A stretch of DNA of 64,000 nt from an uncultured Lachnospiraceae bacterium (GTDB lineage: Bacteria; Bacillota; Clostridia; Lachnospirales; Lachnospiraceae): NCBI GenBank assembly GCA_900548905.1, contig URMK01000029.1, forward strand, positions 13,156 through 77,155. Direction: 5' to 3'. Every line of letters begins with the position of its first letter. Within the stretch, counting starts at the first letter, position 1. Under the pieces are notes generated by a model. That model was not told the DNA's origin. It was given only the letters and a program-made list of their open reading frames with translations, and did not search any database. The position numbers and the translations under genes are program-made. This document shows, in pieces, positions 26,021 through 35,561 of this stretch.

Positions 26021-26396
26021 CATCCTGCTTCCCGGAGAAAAGTATCAATTTTACTATCCAAGTCAATTTATTTGTATATTTATTACCGTCCCGTAAGGCT
26101 ACAATAAAATGGATAAAAGAAAACCGGACAGCGCAAACCCACGCTGTGTTCCGGATAGAAACGAAGCAAATAACGGCAAAGCCTTCGGGAAACCGGTACT
26201 CCAATTGTCATTAGCCGGAAATACTGATAAACTAAAGGATACACAAATCAGTTATTATCCTTATGACGATGCTTTTCTCCGGTCGGAAAAGACGGGCAGA
26301 GGGATTTTGCCCGGCCGGCGGCGGATGGTTTTCTGTCATTGATGAATACTGCCGGCAGTGAGGAGAAGGCCGGAAGAGGAAGAAGCGGCGGGGAAA
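26021..26396. other. Intergenic region upstream of sugar system 1
   Basis: No convincing gene is present. A 77-codon frame at 26109-26342 lacks a ribosome site and protein-like composition. TACAAT near 26099 could be a -10 but has no well-spaced -35. Confidence 0.4.
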
Positions 26397-28118
26397 ATGG
26401 AGATGAAGAGGGAAAGTGATTTTGTCAGATATCTGTTTAAGTGGCTTCTTCTTATTTTTGCGGCATTTGCGGCAATAAGCATCTGCTTTAATCTGGTTAC
26501 CTATATGAGGGAAAAGCAATATTATTCCGAAATCATTGAGCAGGAGCAGCAGGAGCGGATCAATTATCTGTCCAGGAATATCAATGAAGAACTGACAACC
26601 CTGAAGATTACAGCAAGCGTTGCCGTCAAAGAAGATATCGTGCAGGAACTGTACTGCCGGTATGATTATGTGAACAGCTACGAACGCAGCAAGCTGATGG
26701 AGGATATCCGGAAACGGTGCATGGAAATCGATAACCTGAATTCCTTTGTTTCCGCCAGCTGCCTGTATCTTCCGGAGAAAAATCTGAAAATCAGCCGGGA
26801 CGGATATGATTTTGTGGAAGAAGAGGCCTATGCCTTCGTGCTGGAAAATAAAGAAAATGGAATGCTGTCCATAAAAGACGGCAAAGCCTATATCATTGAA
26901 ATCCTGAATAAAAACTATTTGAACGACAAATGGTACAAAGAGAATGTACTGGGTATTTTTGTAATCGAGTTAAATACCGGTGTGATTCTACAGGAAATGC
27001 AGTTTGCCAAAATGATGGACCAGGACGCGTTGTTTATGGCAAGCCCGGATAACAGCGCCGTTTATTTTTCCACAAGGGATATTGATTACGGGAATCTGAA
27101 GCAGGGGGACGATCCGGATAAGCTGCTGCTTGACGGAGAAGAATATCTGTTCATGAGTTCCCATGACGACGGGGATTTCTTCCGGCTGTATTATCTGCAG
27201 GATCAGAGCTTCCTTCATTTAATCCAGGATAAAATGATAACCAGTATCCTTTTATTCGCGGGAATTATTGTCCTGACCATACTTCTGGCCTTCGCACTTT
27301 TTTACCGCAGGGTTTTCCGTCCCCTGGAGGTACTCCTGGTGGATGCTTTTGACCAGATCAAGAAATCAAACCTTTCTTACCGGATCCCGGAAACGGAAAA
27401 AAACAGGGTATTTGCCAATCTGTACCGGAATTTTAATTACATGGCGGAACGTATTGATACTCTGGTTTCCAGGGAACTGAAGCAGGAGATATTGGTGAAC
27501 CAGGCCAATTTCAAACATCTGCAGGCGCAGATCAATCCCCATTTCATGTATAACAGTTATTTCCTGCTGTACCGGATGATTAAGAGCGGGGACAAGGAGG
27601 GAAGCCTGCTCGTCTGTGAAAACCTGGGCTGTTTTTTTAAATATATCAACAGGGATTCCGGGGAGAACAAAAGCCTGGAGGATGAAATCAGCCATGCCCG
27701 TTCTTATGCGATAATCCAGGGCTACCGTTATAAAGGGATCATCCATGTGGATTTCCCGGAGCTGCCGGAGCGTTATAATTACATTGAAGTCCCCAGGCTG
27801 ATCATCCAGCCGTTAATCGAGAATGTTTTTAAATATGTGGTAAGCCAGATGGAGGAGGAGGAAGAGATCCGGCTTAAGGTCAGCTATGAGGAGGAGGGGG
27901 AAGAGCTTCTGGTCCATGTGGAAAATTCCGGACAAATAGAGGAAGAGCAGCTGGAGCATATCCGCAGGAAACTATATGATGCGGAGGCGGATGAAGATAT
28001 TACGGCACTGATGAATATCAATGCCAGGCTTCAGGTCTTTTTTAAAAAAGAGAATCCGCTGGAGGTGAAACGTTCCTGCCTGGGAGGGCTGCGAGTAACC
28101 CTGCATGTACAGCTGTGA
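26397..28118 (+). CDS. YesM-type sensor histidine kinase, sugar system 1
   Basis: A membrane kinase of about 573 residues: TM1 near 12-34, an extracellular sensor of about 230 residues, TM2 near 280-300, HAMP, then the His_kinase domain of the LytS/YesM family with QAQINPHFMYNSYFLLYRM (the His in NPHF is the phospho-acceptor) and a C-terminal ATPase domain containing RLIIQPLIENVFKYV. The usual DxGxG box is poorly kept near LLVHVENSG, where N-S-G replaces it, which may weaken ATP binding. The start is uncertain: ATG 26397 or 26403, with a weak GGGG site. The kinase precedes its YesN partner by about 35 bases. Confidence 0.87.
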   Translation: MEMKRESDFVRYLFKWLLLIFAAFAAISICFNLVTYMREKQYYSEIIEQEQQERINYLSRNINEELTTLKITASVAVKEDIVQELYCRYDYVNSYERSKLMEDIRKRCMEIDNLNSFVSASCLYLPEKNLKISRDGYDFVEEEAYAFVLENKENGMLSIKDGKAYIIEILNKNYLNDKWYKENVLGIFVIELNTGVILQEMQFAKMMDQDALFMASPDNSAVYFSTRDIDYGNLKQGDDPDKLLLDGEEYLFMSSHDDGDFFRLYYLQDQSFLHLIQDKMITSILLFAGIIVLTILLAFALFYRRVFRPLEVLLVDAFDQIKKSNLSYRIPETEKNRVFANLYRNFNYMAERIDTLVSRELKQEILVNQANFKHLQAQINPHFMYNSYFLLYRMIKSGDKEGSLLVCENLGCFFKYINRDSGENKSLEDEISHARSYAIIQGYRYKGIIHVDFPELPERYNYIEVPRLIIQPLIENVFKYVVSQMEEEEEIRLKVSYEEEGEELLVHVENSGQIEEEQLEHIRRKLYDAEADEDITALMNINARLQVFFKKENPLEVKRSCLGGLRVTLHVQL

Positions 28119-28152
28119 AGGAAGGGATTGCCGGGTAAGGGGGGAAACTGGG

Positions 28153-29787
28153 ATGAATGAAAAGAAAAAATATACACTGCTTGTAGTGGATGATGAGCCG
28201 ATTATATCCGACGGCCTTAAGGATTTGTTTGAGGAGGAGTTCCCGGAAATATTTCAGATTTATAACTGCTATCACCCGAAAAAGGCGCTGGAGCTTTTCC
28301 GGTTCCGGCTGCCCGATGTGGTGGTAAGCGATGTGAAAATGCCGAAGATGACCGGAATTGAGATGGCCGAGGAAATGCGGAAGATCAAACCGGATGTCCA
28401 TGTCCTTTTTCTTTCCGGCTATGATGAATTTGATTACGTTTATTCTGCCATCAGGCAGGATGCGGATGACTATATCCTGAAAACAGAAGGAGATGCCACA
28501 ATCGTTGGGGCGATGAGAAAGATGGTGGAACTGCTTGATTCCGAAATGGTGTTTATGGAGGAATTTAAAAGCGCCCAGAACAAGATATCCTATATGGCGC
28601 CCGCCTTCAAGCAGCAGGCGCTCATCCATATCCTGGACGGATCGGTTGCCAAAGAGGCGGAATTTGAAGAGCTTATGGCAGAGCTGGAATATCCCCTTCC
28701 TGTCCATGGGAAAATGCTGCTGCTTATCGGCACGCTGAACGAAAAAGTGCCCCAGATGACCCGGGAAAAAATACTGGAAACCGTGGTTTCCCTGCTCAGG
28801 AAAGCCTATGGGGACAAGATAGCCCACATACATAAGGTAATTTACCGAAAAAGCTTTGTGTGGCTGCTGGAATCGGAGGAAGAGGATCTGCCTGCCCTGT
28901 TGTTTATGACCGCGCTGGATATCCAGAATATGATACAGCTGCGCCTCGGGCTGCTCATGTACTTCGGCATCGCCCGGGAAAGCGTTCCCTGGAACGGGCT
29001 GAGTGCCGGCTACGGGAATCTGTGGACGGAAATGCAGCGTCAGGCCATCAATGAAGAAAACAGTATTATCCTGGAAAGCAAAGAGCTTTCCATCAGCGAT
29101 TCCTTCAACGCAGAGGAGTCGGATTTTGAGCAAATGTTGGCTCCTATTACCGAAAAGCTGCGAGTGATGCAGGAATTCCTTCTGGGGGAAAACTTTCCGG
29201 CTTTTACGGAGGATGCCGAGGATATTCTGAAAATACTGGAGAAATCCAAACGGCATTCCATGTACGCTTTGGAAATCTATTATTCCCTGGGGAATATCCT
29301 GATCACCTATATTAACCAAAAGAATATCCGCCCGATGCTCGCTTCCCGCATCCAGCTCATGGAGCTTTTTGATCCCGGTTCCTTTGTCACATGGGAGCAG
29401 GCGGCACAGTATATCAGACGGCTTACCCAGGCTATCCGGGAAATCTGCGCACAGACCCAGCAGAGTACCATGATGAGCATTACCGAGCGGACCAAATCCT
29501 ATTGCCTTTCCCACCTGGGAGAGGATCTGTCCCTTACGGCCATAGGCCAGGCAATCGGCTTTAACCCGGTTTACCTTTCCCGGATTTTCAAACAGTTTGA
29601 AGGGACGAGCATCCGGGAATATATAGAAACCTGCCGCATGGATATGGCAAAGCGCCTGATCCGGAATTCACGGATGAAAATTTATGAAGTTGCGGAAAAA
29701 TGCGGCTATCAGAATACCGCGTATTTTATAAAAATATTTAAAGCCCACTTCGGAATGACACCCCAGGAATGCCGGGACATGGGCTGA
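28153..29787 (+). CDS. YesN-type AraC-family response regulator, sugar system 1
   Basis: A 544-residue regulator. The receiver domain (1-125) has D13/D14 and phospho-acceptor D60 in VVSDVKMPKMTG. A long middle region has no clear motif. The C-terminal AraC double HTH (about 445-544) has LTAIGQAIGFNPVYLSRIFKQFEG and IYEVAEKCGYQNTAYFIKIFKAHFGMTPQECR. ATG 28153 follows a GGGG site. A start at 28105 inside the kinase gene is rejected. By analogy to YesMN systems it activates the downstream transporter and hydrolase genes when the kinase senses sugar. A strong terminator separates it from them. Confidence 0.9.
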   Translation: MNEKKKYTLLVVDDEPIISDGLKDLFEEEFPEIFQIYNCYHPKKALELFRFRLPDVVVSDVKMPKMTGIEMAEEMRKIKPDVHVLFLSGYDEFDYVYSAIRQDADDYILKTEGDATIVGAMRKMVELLDSEMVFMEEFKSAQNKISYMAPAFKQQALIHILDGSVAKEAEFEELMAELEYPLPVHGKMLLLIGTLNEKVPQMTREKILETVVSLLRKAYGDKIAHIHKVIYRKSFVWLLESEEEDLPALLFMTALDIQNMIQLRLGLLMYFGIARESVPWNGLSAGYGNLWTEMQRQAINEENSIILESKELSISDSFNAEESDFEQMLAPITEKLRVMQEFLLGENFPAFTEDAEDILKILEKSKRHSMYALEIYYSLGNILITYINQKNIRPMLASRIQLMELFDPGSFVTWEQAAQYIRRLTQAIREICAQTQQSTMMSITERTKSYCLSHLGEDLSLTAIGQAIGFNPVYLSRIFKQFEGTSIREYIETCRMDMAKRLIRNSRMKIYEVAEKCGYQNTAYFIKIFKAHFGMTPQECRDMG

Positions 29788-29809
29788 AGGATTAACCAAA
29801 TTAGCTGAA

Positions 29810-29855
29810 AACGCCGTACAGAAAGCCGCTGTTTCTGTACGGCGTTACATTTTTC
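29810..29855 (+). terminator. Intrinsic terminator after yesN, system 1
   Basis: AACGCCGTACAGAAA (29810-29824) and TTTCTGTACGGCGTT (29832-29846) form a perfect 15-base stem with a 7-base loop, followed by ACATTTTTCTT. It uncouples the regulators from the transporter genes, which must have their own promoter in 29860-30000. Confidence 0.85.
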
Positions 29856-30004
29856 TTCCCTTTTATGCGGCGGCCCGGCCGTCAGGAAGGGGACCGGTGG
29901 GATTTTTAAAAACCCCTATATTTTTTGTTATAAAAGTATAAATCGTTTTATATTTTTCTTATTTATCCCCTGTTATAGTGGAAATACAGAAAGGGAGGTT
30001 TGAT

Positions 30005-30925
30005 ATGAGAGCTGTTGCCGTAAAGAAAAGAAAGGGCTGGTTCCGGAAGGAAATGCCGTTCCACCTCATGCTGCTGCCTGCAGTGATAATTACCTTTATT
30101 TTTAAATACATTCCTTTTGCAGGAATCACCATGGCCTTTGAAGACTATACCCCGCTGAAAGGGCTTTTCCGGCAGAAATGGGTGGGCCTGGATAATTACA
30201 AATACCTCTTTTCCCTGCCCGGCTTCGGGAGCGTTATCTGGAATACCATATTTATCGCGGTTATGAAGCTGGTGGGTAATCTGATTTTCCCGGTGTTGGT
30301 AGCTTTGCTGCTGAATGAAATCCGGGCAAGGCATTTTAAGAAAACTGTGCAGACGGTGCTTTACCTGCCTCATTTCATATCCTGGGCGGCGTTGGCAGGC
30401 ATTTTTATAGACATTCTTTCCCCGTCGGGCGGGATTGTGAACCAGCTGCTGTCGGCTGTTGGGCTGAAACCGGTATTTTTCCTCGGGGATTCCGCCGTTT
30501 TCCCTTATACCATGGCGGTAACCGACATCTGGAAGGAACTGGGCTGGGGAACCATCGTTTATCTGGCGGCGATTACGGGTATCGACCCCACCTATTATGA
30601 GGCGGCGCGGATGGACGGCGCAGGGCGTTTCAAGCAGATGCTGTATGTGACGATTCCCAGTATTCTTCCCATGATTCTCCTCATGATGGTGCTCAGTGTG
30701 GGAAATGTCCTGCAGGCAGGGTTTGAACAGGTATTTAATCTGTACAGCCCCCAGGTATATTCCACAGGGGATATCATTGATACCTATGTGTACCGTATCG
30801 GTGTCATTGAAGCGAAGTTCGATTTAGCTACTGCCGTGGGGCTTTTCAAATCCGCCATATCCTTTGTGCTTATCATCATGGGATACAAGCTTGCCGATAA
30901 ACTGGCCGGCTACAAAGTTTTCTGA
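30005..30925 (+). CDS. LplB-type sugar ABC permease, system 1
   Basis: A 306-residue inner-membrane permease of the CUT1 family with six predicted helices, opening MLLPAVIITFIFKYIPFAGI. The cytoplasmic EAA loop is YYEAARMDGAGRFKQMLYVTIP near residues 198-219 and docks the ATPase. No ATPase gene is nearby, so a shared MsmK-type ATPase encoded elsewhere is likely. ATG 30005 has GGGAGG 6 bases upstream. Earlier starts lack a site. Pairs with the YtcP-like permease downstream. Confidence 0.9.
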   Translation: MRAVAVKKRKGWFRKEMPFHLMLLPAVIITFIFKYIPFAGITMAFEDYTPLKGLFRQKWVGLDNYKYLFSLPGFGSVIWNTIFIAVMKLVGNLIFPVLVALLLNEIRARHFKKTVQTVLYLPHFISWAALAGIFIDILSPSGGIVNQLLSAVGLKPVFFLGDSAVFPYTMAVTDIWKELGWGTIVYLAAITGIDPTYYEAARMDGAGRFKQMLYVTIPSILPMILLMMVLSVGNVLQAGFEQVFNLYSPQVYSTGDIIDTYVYRIGVIEAKFDLATAVGLFKSAISFVLIIMGYKLADKLAGYKVF

Positions 30926-31074
30926 AGCTATGGCCGTTCGTGAGCCCCCAACGGGCGGTGAGGCCTCACGAACAGTCATTTGATGAGAAAGAGGAAGAAA
31001 GTTTGAAAGTTCCTTTCAAACTATTCATTAATGCAGTATCGCAGGCTAGCCTGCGATATGCAGGGGGTATAAGA
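30926..31074. repeat. Cluster of three palindromes between two permease genes
   Basis: Three hairpins follow one another: GTTCGTGAG/CTCACGAAC (30936-30944 and 30965-30973), GTTTGAAAG/CTTTCAAAC (31001-31021, 3-base loop), and the fully symmetric 20-mer ATCGCAGGCTAGCCTGCGAT (31038-31057). The equivalent gap in sugar system 2 is only 16 bases and has none. They may stabilise or process the upstream message, or be inserted repeat units. Confidence 0.7.
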
Positions 31075-31971
31075 ATGAAAATAAAAGAATCACCATCCAG
31101 AAAATTGTTCATGATAAGCAACTATTTCCTGCTGGGCTTTTTGAGCCTTACCTGTCTGCTGCCGTTAATCAACCTGTTTGCCGTATCCTTCAGCGCACGA
31201 TCCATGGTGGATGCCAATGCGGTCTCCTTCTGGCCCAAAGGCTTCAATACCGCGGCATACGAGTACATACTTTCCAACAAACAGTATTTCCAGTCTTTCG
31301 GAATTACCATTGGGAGAGTGCTCCTGGGTTGGATCATCAATCTGGTGCTGATTATCCTGGTGGCTTATCCGCTGTCCAAGGACGATCCCAGAATCTTTCG
31401 GTGCAGGAAGTACTATACCTGGTTTTTCCTGGTGACAATGGTATTTAACGGAGGGCTTATCCCCACCTACCTTGTGGTGAGTAAAATGCACATGATCAAT
31501 TCGTTCCTGGCATTGATTCTGCCGGAAGCGCTGCCCATGTTCTGTGTTCTTATCATGATGAATTTTTTCAGAGGGCTTCCCAAAGCCATTGAAGAGGCGG
31601 CTTTGGTGGACGGGGCAAACTGGTTTGTAACCATGTGGAAAATTTACCTGCCTCTCTCCAAGCCTTCCCTGGCGACGGTATCCCTGTTTGTGATTGTTAA
31701 CCATTGGAATGCCTGGTTTGACGGCCTGATTTATATGAATCTGCCGGAAAAATATCCGTTGATGACCTACCTGCAGTCCGTGGTTTTGAAATTTGATGTT
31801 ACCAAGATTACCTCGGAGCAGCTGATGCTCAATCCCCATCTGATGGAAGTGACCGGGAGGGGGATCAAGGGGGCTTTGATTTTATTGTGTACGGTTCCAA
31901 TTCTTCTGGTGTATCCGTTCCTGCAGAAATATTTTGTGGCGGGAGTGGTGATGGGAAGTGTGAAGGAATAA
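31075..31971 (+). CDS. YtcP-type sugar ABC permease, system 1
   Basis: A 298-residue CUT1 permease with six predicted helices and the EAA loop IEEAALVDGANWFVTMWKIYLPLSKP near 178-203. The ending VYPFLQKYFVAGVVMGSVKE is typical of the YtcP subgroup. ATG 31075 follows AGGGGG. It forms the channel with the LplB-like partner 149 bases upstream. The lipoprotein gene starts 21 bases downstream. Confidence 0.9.
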   Translation: MKIKESPSRKLFMISNYFLLGFLSLTCLLPLINLFAVSFSARSMVDANAVSFWPKGFNTAAYEYILSNKQYFQSFGITIGRVLLGWIINLVLIILVAYPLSKDDPRIFRCRKYYTWFFLVTMVFNGGLIPTYLVVSKMHMINSFLALILPEALPMFCVLIMMNFFRGLPKAIEEAALVDGANWFVTMWKIYLPLSKPSLATVSLFVIVNHWNAWFDGLIYMNLPEKYPLMTYLQSVVLKFDVTKITSEQLMLNPHLMEVTGRGIKGALILLCTVPILLVYPFLQKYFVAGVVMGSVKE

Positions 31972-31992
31972 ATAAAGGAGGGTTTTACGTTT

Positions 31993-33708
31993 ATGAAAAT
32001 CAAAAAAATGACAGCGCTGTTTCTGACAGCGGCAATGACGGCATCCCTGGCGGCCTGCGGAGGAAGTGGGGATACGGGAACCTCTTCCGGCACTGCGGGC
32101 GCCGGAAGTACGCAGGAAGGCACACAGGCCGATGCAGGCAAAAATGTGGAGCTGACCTATATGCACAAGCTGAACGGTACGGAAAAATATGTGGGAAGCG
32201 ATGATATCAACAACAACGTGTATACCAGATGCTATCAGGATGAGCTGGGCATCGCCCTGAAATATACCATTGCGGCGGCAGGGGACGATTATACCCAGAA
32301 GCTGACCATGGCTATCGCCTCCAATGATCTTCCCGATCTGATGGATCTGCCCCCCGAGGAATTCTCTGAGCTGGCGAATGCAGGGATGCTTGCGGATATA
32401 ACGGATGCCTATGATACCTATGCCTCCGACCTTCTGAAGGAAACGATTGAGGCAGACGGCGGTGTCCAGCTGGCATCCGCCAAGGTGGACGGTAAGCTGT
32501 ACGGCCTTCCCCAGCTGTCCGCAGCGGACGGTACCTGCGATCTTTTGTGGATCCGCACCGACTGGCTGGAAAATCTGGGGCTTAAGGCGCCGTCCACGAT
32601 GGAGGAACTTCTGGAGGTAGCCCGGGCATTCCGTTATGACGATCCGGACGGAAACGGACAGGATGATACCTGGGGAATCGGTTTCCAGAAGGATATTGTT
32701 AAGGATGACGGAGCCAGCCCCGGAGGCTATGAAGGCTTTTTTGCAGCCTACGGTGCATATGCCAAGGCCTGGGTGAAGGATGAAAACGGTCAGATTTCCT
32801 ATTCCGGCATCCATCCGGGAATGAAGGATGCGCTTGCACAGCTGAATCAGATGTATGAGGAAGGCCTGATCGATCCGGAATTCGGCGTTAAGGATACCGT
32901 AAAGCTGGGGGAGGATATCGCAGCAGGAAAGGTGGGTATGTTCTACGGCCTGGAAGGAATGCCCTGGGGCGCCTGCAAGAGTAATATTGAAAACGATCCG
33001 GAAGCGGACTGGCAGTGTTATCCCATCGTATCCGCCACGGATGAACCGGCAAAACCTATCACTTATGTCAGGATTTCCCGTTACTATGCGGCAAATGCCA
33101 AATGTGAGAATCCGGAAGCCCTGGTAAAAATTGCGAACGTATTCCAGGATAAGATCAATTCCCTGGATGCCACGGAGGAAACGCTGAATACCTTTGGCGT
33201 GGATCCTTCCACCGGAATTAACTTCGCGGAATATGCTGCTTTTGCCATGGATCCCGCTATTCAGAAATGCAACACCTATTATAAAGAAATCAAAGATACC
33301 CTGAACGGTGAAAGCAAGGTGGAGGATATCCATCCGGAAGCTGCCAGATATTACAACGTAATCAAAAATTTCCTGGACAACGGCAGTGATAAAGGTACGG
33401 ATTCCCTGGGATGGAATTACTATAAATTCATCGGGCCACAAGGCAGCTGGAACACTATCATCAATGATTACAAGGCAAATGACAAGCTGGTGCAGTCCGT
33501 GTTCTTCGGCGCTCCCACCCCTACCATGAGCACCAACCTTTCCTCCATGGATAAAATGCAGGCGGAAACCTATGTCAACATTATTATGGGGACACAGGAG
33601 CCGGATACCTTTGATGATTTTGTAAAGAGCTGGAAGGAGCTGGGCGGCGATCAGATTACAACGGAAGTAAATGACTGGTATCATACCACCTTCGGCGATC
33701 TGCAGTAG
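31993..33708 (+). CDS. LplA-type extracellular solute-binding lipoprotein, system 1
   Basis: A 571-residue substrate-binding protein. The signal peptide ends in the lipobox LAAC with Cys22 as the lipidated residue, followed by a Gly/Ser/Thr linker. The body is a large family-1-type sugar-binding fold (SNDLPDLMDLP, GKLYGLPQLSAADGTCDLLWIRTDWLENLGLKAPSTMEEL). A DPDGNGQDDTWGI loop resembles a calcium-binding turn common in this group. AAGGAGGG is about 11 bases from the ATG, slightly long. It delivers the sugar to the two permeases upstream. Neighbouring GH32-like enzyme suggests a fructose-containing ligand. Confidence 0.92.
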   Translation: MKIKKMTALFLTAAMTASLAACGGSGDTGTSSGTAGAGSTQEGTQADAGKNVELTYMHKLNGTEKYVGSDDINNNVYTRCYQDELGIALKYTIAAAGDDYTQKLTMAIASNDLPDLMDLPPEEFSELANAGMLADITDAYDTYASDLLKETIEADGGVQLASAKVDGKLYGLPQLSAADGTCDLLWIRTDWLENLGLKAPSTMEELLEVARAFRYDDPDGNGQDDTWGIGFQKDIVKDDGASPGGYEGFFAAYGAYAKAWVKDENGQISYSGIHPGMKDALAQLNQMYEEGLIDPEFGVKDTVKLGEDIAAGKVGMFYGLEGMPWGACKSNIENDPEADWQCYPIVSATDEPAKPITYVRISRYYAANAKCENPEALVKIANVFQDKINSLDATEETLNTFGVDPSTGINFAEYAAFAMDPAIQKCNTYYKEIKDTLNGESKVEDIHPEAARYYNVIKNFLDNGSDKGTDSLGWNYYKFIGPQGSWNTIINDYKANDKLVQSVFFGAPTPTMSTNLSSMDKMQAETYVNIIMGTQEPDTFDDFVKSWKELGGDQITTEVNDWYHTTFGDLQ

Positions 33709-33862
33709 GCGGTAATGGCTCAGACCTGTCAGGAATGCAACAGTAAGGAAAAAACGCAGCAGCTCTGTGCAGAGTGGGCTGCTGCAAAAAATCGGGCGGC
33801 TGGTTTTTATACGACACCCCGCCCGGATAAAAAAAGGATTATCATCCGGGAAGGCTTGCGAT

Positions 33863-35311
33863 ATGAAAGGAAATTACAATATATTTTACACGCCGGAAAA
33901 GCAATATCCGGGAATGCCCCATGGCGAGATGTGCGGAGACTTCATGCCCTTTTACTGGCAGGGGACCTACTATCTGTTTTACTTGTATAAATACTGTGTC
34001 TATGCGGTGGAAACAACGGATTTTGTAAGCTTTGGACAGCCCTTTCTGGTTCTGCGGAATGGATCGCCGGATGACCAGGACTGGCACATCGGAACAGGAA
34101 GTGTATTTGCCCATGACGGCCTGTTCCTCTTCCATTATACCGGCTTCTGCGAAGGCAACCAGGATGCGGACGGCAAAAACGAGCAGGTGGTCATGCGGGC
34201 CACGAGCAGGGATTTAAAACATTGGGAAAAGGATACGGACTTTTATTTCCGGCCCGACACCAGATATTACGGAAACCTGCACTGGAGAGATCCCCATGTG
34301 ATCTGGAATGAAGAACTGGGGAAATTCTGTATGCTGATTACGGCAACCCAGAAAGAGGGCGCCTGTCTGCGGACCGGCTGTACCGCCGTTTATGTATCGG
34401 AGGATGTAAGAAACTGGGAACATTACAAGACTCTTTATGCACCCCGTACTTTTATTACCCACGAATGCCATGACTGCTTCCGCATGGAGGACAAATGGTA
34501 TTTGACCTTTTCCAATTACTCCCGCTGGTGGGAAACCAGGTACCGTGTGGCGGACAGCTTTGACGGCCCCTGGGAGGTACCGGAACAGGACGATATGTTC
34601 GACGGCCGGGAATTCTATGCGGCGAAGTCCGTAACAGACGGAAACAAACGCTATATGGTCGGCTGGGAATCCATCCGGGAAGACTGCCGGGACAGCGGAA
34701 GGCATCTTTGGGGAGGCAATCTGCTGGTACACGAACTTGTGCCCCGGAAAGACGGCAGGTTGGGAGTCCGGCTGCCGGAAACCATCCGGCAGTCTTTCGG
34801 CAAGGTCCTGCCCATAGAAACAGTGCCGATGCAGGGAAGTTTCAGGGAGGATACGGAAGGAATTACCGGTGATGTGCCTGACGGCTTCGGCTGGGCCGCA
34901 TTAGGCAGCCTGGAGGAGACCTGCCTTTTTAGTACAACCATTTCCTGGAAAGAAGGAACGGAAGCGGTGGGCCTGATGATCCATGCGGACGCCGCGCTGG
35001 AAAAATGGTGCCAGCTCCGTCTGGAGGTCCGCCATGGAAAAATCCTGATGGACCGCTATAACCGTGTGGACGGCGACCAGTCTTATCAGGATGAGAGGCC
35101 CGTCACTTTCCATGGAAACAAAGCGGAAGTAACGCTGGTGGTCAGCGGGAATATCATGCTGGTATACGTGGACGATGTGGCACTGACCAGCAGATGCTAT
35201 GAAATCGGGACAGGAACGGTAGGTATTTTTGCAGAATACGGAAGCGTGCGCTGTACACAGACGCAGCTGCTGGAGCAGGAAACGGCAGAGAATCCCATGG
35301 GCAAAAATTAG
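33863..35311 (+). CDS. GH32-like glycoside hydrolase (fructan/sucrose type)
   Basis: A 482-residue enzyme without a signal peptide, so it is probably cytoplasmic. Residues 1-310 form a five-bladed propeller with GH32/GH68/GH43-like motifs: an N-terminal GEMCGDFMPFYWQG at the nucleophile position, HWRDPHV with the RDP motif, and FITHECHDCF with the EC acid/base motif. Residues 330-475 form a beta-sandwich typical of GH32. The strict WMNDPNG nucleophile motif is not present: D in GDFMPFY is the likely counterpart, so activity on a fructan, levan or modified fructoside is inferred, not certain. ATG 33863 follows GGGAAGG. Last gene of system 1 before a terminator. Confidence 0.78.
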   Translation: MKGNYNIFYTPEKQYPGMPHGEMCGDFMPFYWQGTYYLFYLYKYCVYAVETTDFVSFGQPFLVLRNGSPDDQDWHIGTGSVFAHDGLFLFHYTGFCEGNQDADGKNEQVVMRATSRDLKHWEKDTDFYFRPDTRYYGNLHWRDPHVIWNEELGKFCMLITATQKEGACLRTGCTAVYVSEDVRNWEHYKTLYAPRTFITHECHDCFRMEDKWYLTFSNYSRWWETRYRVADSFDGPWEVPEQDDMFDGREFYAAKSVTDGNKRYMVGWESIREDCRDSGRHLWGGNLLVHELVPRKDGRLGVRLPETIRQSFGKVLPIETVPMQGSFREDTEGITGDVPDGFGWAALGSLEETCLFSTTISWKEGTEAVGLMIHADAALEKWCQLRLEVRHGKILMDRYNRVDGDQSYQDERPVTFHGNKAEVTLVVSGNIMLVYVDDVALTSRCYEIGTGTVGIFAEYGSVRCTQTQLLEQETAENPMGKN

Positions 35312-35321
35312 ATAATATGTT

Positions 35322-35398
35322 AAAAAGCGGTTTCTGGAACGGAAACGGTTCAAACTTGTCTGAACCGTTTCCTGGAACATTCCAAAGACCGCTTTTTT
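35322..35398 (+). terminator. Terminator of sugar system 1
   Basis: A long stem with AAAAAGCGGT and ACCGCTTTTTT at the base and AAACGGTTCA/TGAACCGTTT at the tip, ending in six Ts, 10 bases after the GH32-like stop. Confidence 0.85.
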
Positions 35399-35424
35399 AT
35401 TTACGCCTTATACTATATAGCAGA

Positions 35425-35453
35425 TTGCTAAATGATAATAGAAAAGGTATAAT
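35425..35453 (+). promoter_or_regulatory. Predicted sigma-A promoter in the AT-rich patch
   Basis: TTGCTA (35425-35430) and TATAAT (35448-35453), 17 bases apart, upstream of the deleted ATPase pseudogene. Confidence 0.45.
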
Positions 35454-35561
35454 AAATTAGGATTTCATCAAATAAAAATCTATCGATAAAGATGGAAAGC
35501 CAGATAAAAATTCAGGCAGATATTTGAGTCTGTCCGGTAGTGGGGATAGAGAGGTAATTAC

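Noticed and set aside
26109..26342. 77-codon frame upstream of the system 1 kinase
   Set aside because: No ribosome site, no protein-like pattern and no overlap with regulatory logic.
31882..33684. A 600-codon open frame antisense to the solute-binding lipoprotein of system 1
   Set aside because: Long antisense frames arise from codon bias in GC-balanced genes. The plus-strand lipoprotein has signal peptide, lipobox and family motifs.
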